A stretch of DNA of 7,451 nt, from contig CATKZA010000076.1 in the NCBI GenBank assembly GCA_949841235.1, forward strand, positions 1-7,451. Reading direction: 5' to 3'. Shown in pieces: positions 4,461 through 7,451 of the stretch (positions are counted from its first letter, which is position 1; every line of letters begins with the position of its first letter). Origin of the DNA: an uncultured Clostridiaceae bacterium (GTDB lineage Bacteria; Bacillota; Clostridia; Lachnospirales; Lachnospiraceae). The position numbers were made by a program, and so were the translations under genes. Under the pieces are notes generated by a model. The model did no database searches, was not told where the DNA came from, and worked only from the letters and a program-made list of their open reading frames with translations.

Positions 4461-4664
4461 ATGGGCAAGAACATGACGCCATGGGGCAAGCAGTGCAAGG
4501 TGCAGATGGCGGTCCTGGGGCTGAGCCTGAAGGATCTGTCGGAGTCTGTAGGGCTGTCGCACACATATATTTCTTCAATCATCAACGGAAGAGTTGTTGC
4601 GCCGAAGGAAACGGTTGAAAAAATCGACAGGGCGCTGCGGGGCAAAAAACCTACTGTCAATTAA
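4461..4664 (+). CDS. Small XRE-family regulator (67 aa)
   Basis: The helix-turn-helix spans SLKDLSESVGLSHTYISSIINGR, followed by a helix (KETVEKIDRALRG) that closes the XRE fold. The start is set at 4461 because GGAGG (4450-4454) lies 6 nt before it. An in-frame ATG at 4455 overlaps the ribosome site itself. It is the first gene of the plus-strand operon, directly behind the fourth AACAAGTTGCAA site. It is a second candidate reader of that motif and could be autoregulated. Confidence 0.8.
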   Translation: MGKNMTPWGKQCKVQMAVLGLSLKDLSESVGLSHTYISSIINGRVVAPKETVEKIDRALRGKKPTVN

Positions 4665-4681
4665 CAGTATAAGGAATGGAG

Positions 4682-5167
4682 ATGGAAAAGAAAATGGCAA
4701 ATGTAGGGGAAAAGACCAGGCTCAACGTGTTTTATAAGGCACGTTCAGAGGCTTCAAAAAATAATGAGCAGCTGGGCAGCAGGAGCGGGGCCTCGGACAT
4801 GATGTGCATTGACCAGGGCAGGCTTCACAGAATAGAGAGCGGGGTTGCAGTTCCTTATCCGGAGGAAATCCGCCTCATGGCCGAATTGTATAATGCGCCG
4901 GAACTGGAGAATTATTATTGCACGCATATGTGCCCGCTGGGGAATGGCAAGCCTAAAGCGGAGATTGAAAATTTAGACAGGATAGCGCTTAAGGCTCTTT
5001 CTGCATTCCGCAAGCTGGGAAGCATAAGGGAAACGCTCCTGGACATTGCCGAGGACGGCATCATATCTGAGGACGAAAGGCCGGATCTGGAGAGGGTCAT
5101 TGCAAGCCTGGAGGAATTGGAAGCGGTAGCCCAGAACTTGAAGATCTGGGCAAAGAAAAACCTTTAG
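4682..5167 (+). CDS. XRE-like regulator with C-terminal helical domain (161 aa)
   Basis: The N-terminal part (TRLNVFYKARSEASKNNEQLGSR, then GASDMMCIDQGRLHRIESG) aligns by eye with a helix-turn-helix family common in Clostridia mobile elements. The usual sequence after the fold is present (PEEIRLMAELYNAPELENYYC with a Cys-His-Met-Cys pair, CTHMC). The second half is long helix (IALKALSAFRKLGSIRETLLDIAED and ERPDLERVIASLEELEAVAQNL), probably for oligomerisation. AAGGA (4671-4675) lies 6 nt before the ATG at 4682; in-frame ATGs at 4676 and 4694 are alternatives. It starts 17 bp after the previous gene and is the second regulator of the operon. Confidence 0.8.
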   Translation: MEKKMANVGEKTRLNVFYKARSEASKNNEQLGSRSGASDMMCIDQGRLHRIESGVAVPYPEEIRLMAELYNAPELENYYCTHMCPLGNGKPKAEIENLDRIALKALSAFRKLGSIRETLLDIAEDGIISEDERPDLERVIASLEELEAVAQNLKIWAKKNL

Positions 5168-5208
5168 ACATGGTTGAATTTGGAATCTGAGAAAGGAGGC
5201 ATGGAAGG

Positions 5209-5388
5209 ATGAAGTCAGAATGGAAGGTGAGCAGCCAGTACATTGGCGGTGAAAAGATGTACATAGCAATGCGTGTACTTGACGCTGCACAGCCGCAACA
5301 TGGCGGGAACGTGGAAACCAGAGGTAATTACAGTACTGACCTGGATGGCGTGCAGCATTTGGTAGATAGGCTGAACGAGGAGGTGTAG
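5209..5388 (+). CDS. Hypothetical small protein (59 aa)
   Basis: The product begins MKSEWKVSSQYIGGEKMYIA, with alternating hydrophobic residues suggesting a beta-rich start. A Gly/Asn loop and a helix (LDGVQHLVDRLNEEV) follow. This resembles short proteins that recur in Clostridia prophages and conjugative elements, of unknown role. AAGGAGG lies 9 nt before the ATG. A tiny frame, ATG GAA GGA TGA at 5201-5212, overlaps the start by ATGA and might modulate initiation. The stop is 3 bp from the next gene. Confidence 0.7.
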   Translation: MKSEWKVSSQYIGGEKMYIAMRVLDAAQPQHGGNVETRGNYSTDLDGVQHLVDRLNEEV

Positions 5389-5391
5389 GGG

Positions 5392-5655
5392 ATGAATGCA
5401 TTAGTTGCGGCACCAGGGGTTTTAGGAGCAGCAATGACCACGTATGTGACAGCGGCAGATGTTATGAAACTCCTTGGGTGCAAAGAGAATAAAGCATACC
5501 AGACAATCAGGGAAGTGAATGCGATTGCAAGGGAGGATGGGAAATTTCCTTATGGGAGAGGAAAGGCAAACAAATACCTCTTTGCCGAGAAATGCGGAAT
5601 CCCGGTGGAGGTCGTTAATGCGGTGATAGACAAGAACAGGGAAAGCGAGGCGTGA
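5392..5655 (+). CDS. MerR/excisionase-like DNA-binding protein (87 aa)
   Basis: From residue 15 (MTTYVTAADVMKLLGCKENK, then AYQTIREVNAIAREDGK) the sequence has the pattern of a compact winged helix as in excisionases and MerR-type elements. FPYGRGKANKYLFAEKCGI could form the wing and following helix. GGAGGTG lies 6 nt before the ATG at 5392. A second start at 5434 has TAGGAG 5 nt upstream and would remove a 14-residue hydrophobic extension (NALVAAPGVLGAA) that is not needed for the fold. Either start, or both, may be used. Candidate roles are control of excision or of early transcription; the sequence does not decide. Confidence 0.7.
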   Translation: MNALVAAPGVLGAAMTTYVTAADVMKLLGCKENKAYQTIREVNAIAREDGKFPYGRGKANKYLFAEKCGIPVEVVNAVIDKNRESEA

Positions 5656-5656
5656 C

Positions 5657-5851
5657 ATGGCATATTACAATACCTGCCCATTATGTGGCAGCAATCTGGA
5701 TCCGGGAGAACCTTGTGACTGCGGAGAAAAAAGGGAGAAGCAGAATGAATTTTTCAATAGACATTTGAACACGGAACCAGTGATTGGCCAGATGGCATTC
5801 ACGTTTGATGGGAAGGAGGTTTCGGGATATGTGGAAAAGGATGCTTGCTAG
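5657..5851 (+). CDS. Small zinc-ribbon protein (64 aa)
   Basis: Two knuckles, CPLCG (residues 7-11) and CDCG (residues 20-23), form a short zinc ribbon at the N-terminus (MAYYNTCPLCGSNLDPGEPC). A polar linker and a beta-like end (MAFTFDGKEVSGYVE) follow. The gene starts 1 bp after the previous stop, so translation is probably coupled. Its last 23 bp overlap the hydrolase gene and contain that gene's ribosome site (GGAAGGAGG). Function unknown; such ribbons often mediate contacts with nucleic acid or protein. Confidence 0.7.
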   Translation: MAYYNTCPLCGSNLDPGEPCDCGEKREKQNEFFNRHLNTEPVIGQMAFTFDGKEVSGYVEKDAC

Positions 5852-6413
5852 CGCAGGGGGTGCGGCCGCATTGCTCCTGGCCTCGATGGCATGCTGCGCC
5901 TATGCGTCAGATGCCGGGAAAGAGCCTGCGGGACATCAGGTGGCGGCATCTTCGCCGATTCCCCGGCCGATGGCGACGGTATCGGCATGCAGGGAAATCC
6001 GTGCAACGCCAATAGAGGGAGGGAAGTCCGGCATGCTCGGCGGGAGGGAAGCCTTCCTGCTGATGAAGATCGCCATGGCGGAGGCGGAGGGCGAGGATAC
6101 GGAGGGAAAGGCGCTGGTGATGCGGGTGGTGCTGAACAGGGTCGAGAGCGAGGCGTTTCCGGACAGCATATGGGAGGTGATTTACCAGGAGGCGCAGTTC
6201 AGCCCCGTGGCAGATGGAAGGCTTGGCAGGGCGGAGCCGGACGGAGATTGCAGGAGGGCGCTGGACATGGTTCAGGGGGAAGGATGGGACGGAAGCAGGG
6301 GGGCGTTGTATTTTGAAAGCAAGAGCGATTCGACATGGCACGAGGAAAACTTGCAGTACCTGTTCCGGCACGGCGGCCATTACTTCTACACGGACAGGGG
6401 GGTCGGGAAATGA
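5829..6413 (+). CDS. Exported SleB-family cell-wall hydrolase (194 aa)
   Basis: The start at 5829 has GGAAGGAGGT 8 nt upstream. It opens with a typical signal peptide: basic MWKR, a hydrophobic core AGGAAALLLASMACC, and an AYA cleavage site before Ser27. Residues 76-190 match the SleB/CwlJ hydrolase family (Hydrolase_2). LLMKIAMAEAEGEDTEGKAL carries the conserved Glu region (E85, probable catalytic residue). It is followed by VMRVVLNRVES, then FPDSIWEVIYQEAQFSPVADG and a closing HYFY motif. Members cleave peptidoglycan, as spore-cortex lytic enzymes or remodelling enzymes. Here the enzyme is encoded within an early regulatory operon. It may open the host wall locally or help release or transfer. 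The G+C content is much higher than in the left half of the window. Confidence 0.85.
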   Translation: MWKRMLASAGGAAALLLASMACCAYASDAGKEPAGHQVAASSPIPRPMATVSACREIRATPIEGGKSGMLGGREAFLLMKIAMAEAEGEDTEGKALVMRVVLNRVESEAFPDSIWEVIYQEAQFSPVADGRLGRAEPDGDCRRALDMVQGEGWDGSRGALYFESKSDSTWHEENLQYLFRHGGHYFYTDRGVGK

Positions 6414-6631
6414 ATAAGTGGATTATGGCGAGGCTTGCGGCATCCGTCCTTTACACGCTGGATGTCACGCTCGCAGTCGGGGAATGGGCGGTCGGCCATG
6501 CCTACCGGGTCCGGGGGTATCATGCGGCTGGCGGCGAATGGTGCCTGATCCTCCTGGCCTGCTGGCTGGCGTGGGAAGTCATCAATTATTATTTTGACGC
6601 ATTGGAGGGAATTTTGCATGGACGAGATTAG
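6410..6631 (+). CDS. Small membrane protein next to the hydrolase (73 aa)
   Basis: The ATG overlaps the hydrolase stop as ATGA, so the two are translationally coupled. A GGGGGGTCGGG stretch could serve as ribosome site. Two hydrophobic segments can be seen: a weaker one at about residues 6-28 (MARLAASVLYTLDVTLAVGE) and a clear one at about 43-62 (EWCLILLACWLAWEVINYYF). The ends are charged. Size and position beside an exported wall hydrolase recall holin-hydrolase pairs, but the enzyme has its own signal peptide and would not need a holin. The protein could instead anchor or control the hydrolase. No family recognised. Confidence 0.65.
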   Translation: MNKWIMARLAASVLYTLDVTLAVGEWAVGHAYRVRGYHAAGGEWCLILLACWLAWEVINYYFDALEGILHGRD

Positions 6632-6920
6632 AAAGGAAGAGGTGGAAGGGCTTCTCGGCTACGGGATAACGGACGGGCAGTTCGAGGAGGCGCTGGAATG
6701 CGCAAGGAGAAAGCGGGACTACATATATGGGCAGGAAGGCCGCCCGGCCGTATTGCAGGGATGGTATCTGGCGATGCTCACGGAGGAATATGCGAGGAGC
6801 CTCGCATTCTCAAGGCTCACGATGGAATTATGCGGGATGGTTTGCAGTATGGAAAAAGAGCGTCCAGAAAAACAGGACGCCCCAACAAACAACCATATTG
6901 TACCAGTTCCAGCTTCATAA
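6618..6920 (+). CDS. Hypothetical helical protein (100 aa)
   Basis: GGAGGGA (6604-6610) lies 7 nt before the ATG at 6618, inside the previous gene (14 bp overlap). The sequence MDEIRKEEVEGLLGYGITDG starts a largely helical protein rich in Glu and Arg (FEEALECARRKRDYIYGQ, MLTEEYARSLAFSRLTMEL). A polar tail ends in IVPVPAS. There is no membrane segment or known motif. Its position at the end of the overlapping gene run suggests it acts with the early genes. Confidence 0.65.
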   Translation: MDEIRKEEVEGLLGYGITDGQFEEALECARRKRDYIYGQEGRPAVLQGWYLAMLTEEYARSLAFSRLTMELCGMVCSMEKERPEKQDAPTNNHIVPVPAS

Positions 6921-6956
6921 ATCAAGCAGAAATTACAATATGGAGGTAATAAATCT

Positions 6957-7451
6957 ATGAATGAATTGTCAATTTCTAAAACATATCCGGCAGAACGATA
7001 CAACTTGTTGGGCAACACGGACGTGATGGTCGAGATTCCAGACATTCAGGCACCAGTCATTCAGGCGATACGCTTGGAGACGGATCCAGAAAGAGGAGAC
7101 GTATATATCCAGCAGCATGCAAAAAAGGAATGGACCGACAATCAGGGCAGGAGGCATCCTGCAACCCCGAATCTATATGCAATAACGAAGAATGGGCTGA
7201 AAAAACTGGCAGATGGTGCCGGCATTACAATGATTTCTTCCCAGCATGCGATTCCTACAACCTGCCAGAAGTGCGTGGCAGTCAATCAGCACAGCGGGAA
7301 AGTCGTTCAATGCGGTAATTGCAGGAACCGTGATGTGGCATATCATGTTACAATCTGCGTTCCGCAGCTGACGGGGAAAGATATTGCGGTGGAAGATACG
7401 CATGAGATTATCGTGGATAATGTCATACCCGGAATGTCAGAAAAGCAGAAA
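6957..7451 (+). CDS. Start of a Cys-rich phage-type protein, cut by window end (165+ aa)
   Basis: The frame opens with ATG at 6957 behind ATGGAGGTAATAAATCT and runs to the last base without a stop, so the C-terminus is missing. The first 110 residues (MNELSISKTYPAERYNLLGN onward) include the pattern YAITKNGLKKLADGAGI, seen in phage proteins placed near recombination and replication genes. A four-Cys zinc finger follows: CQKC (about residues 103-106) and CGNC (about 119-122). A domain containing VTICVPQLTGKDIAVEDT continues after it. Binding or annealing of single-stranded DNA is a possible role, inferred from position and finger only. The in-gene site CAACTTGTTG (7001-7010) matches the operator core. 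Confidence 0.7.
   Translation, partial: MNELSISKTYPAERYNLLGNTDVMVEIPDIQAPVIQAIRLETDPERGDVYIQQHAKKEWTDNQGRRHPATPNLYAITKNGLKKLADGAGITMISSQHAIPTTCQKCVAVNQHSGKVVQCGNCRNRDVAYHVTICVPQLTGKDIAVEDTHEIIVDNVIPGMSEKQK

Noticed and set aside
4264..4476. Plus-strand open frame of 70 codons (MGYWEANYTSVP...)
   Set aside because: There is no ribosome site, the frame crosses the T run and the promoter/operator of the next gene, and the base pairing points to RNA structure instead. Similar peptides may be annotated elsewhere as by-products of a conserved RNA.
5891..6380. Long frames in other phases across the hydrolase gene
   Set aside because: These are by-products of high G+C; the SleB motifs, signal peptide and ribosome site fix the real frame.
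1..7451. tRNA genes, rRNA, insertion sequences, integrase or att sites
   Set aside because: No cloverleaf, rRNA block, transposase frame, terminal inverted repeats or recombinase motif was seen.

Overview
The window looks like the regulatory and early region of a temperate prophage, or a related integrative element, in a Gram-positive host, most likely a Clostridia/Lachnospiraceae-type Firmicute. This rests on strong AGGAGG-type ribosome sites, sigma-A promoters with TTG/TTTACA and TATAAT boxes, four small XRE-type regulators, a SAP-domain protein typical of prophage repressor regions, a SleB-type hydrolase and dense runs of small overlapping genes. Integrase, att sites and late genes are not in view. 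The assignment comes from reading the sequence, not from a database search.

Left end (1-561). This stretch has no conventional gene. It holds what reads as a type I toxin-antitoxin locus. A 29-residue hydrophobic peptide gene lies on the minus strand (155-244). It ends inside a 15-bp hairpin, and a strong plus-strand promoter (21-49) fires an RNA against its 3' end. A second copy of the promoter block (30 of 36 bases identical), with its own terminator hairpin (443-486), faces a toxin-like reading frame interrupted by an in-frame stop (463-561). This is probably a decayed paralogue.

Lysogeny-like block, minus strand (573-2828). An XRE repressor (2448-2828) is followed by a TAATG-coupled 43-residue protein, a 423-residue SAP-domain protein and a membrane-anchored 135-residue protein that may act at the cell surface.

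Control region (2829-3727). A rightward promoter drives a 45-residue protein (2969-3106). Its 3' end overlaps a converging minus-strand pair, an 85-residue protein and a second XRE regulator. Rightward transcription starts again before a 95-residue protein (3728-4015). The 12-bp motif AACAAGTTGCAA occurs four times exactly just downstream of rightward promoters. Its core also sits inside both antisense-RNA promoters, so one regulator may control the early genes and the antitoxin RNAs. Two leaders also share a small CCGG hairpin between this motif and the ribosome site.

Between 4016 and 4454 there is no convincing gene, but there are several hairpins and a candidate structured RNA ending in a T run.

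Right half (4461-7451, plus strand). This is a tightly packed operon: two XRE-type regulators, a 59-residue protein, a MerR/excisionase-like DNA-binding protein, a zinc-ribbon protein, an exported SleB-family cell-wall hydrolase, a small membrane protein overlapping it by ATGA, a 100-residue protein and the start of a Cys-rich, phage-type protein cut by the window end. G+C rises from about 30% in parts of the minus-strand block to about 60% around the hydrolase, which suggests mosaic ancestry.
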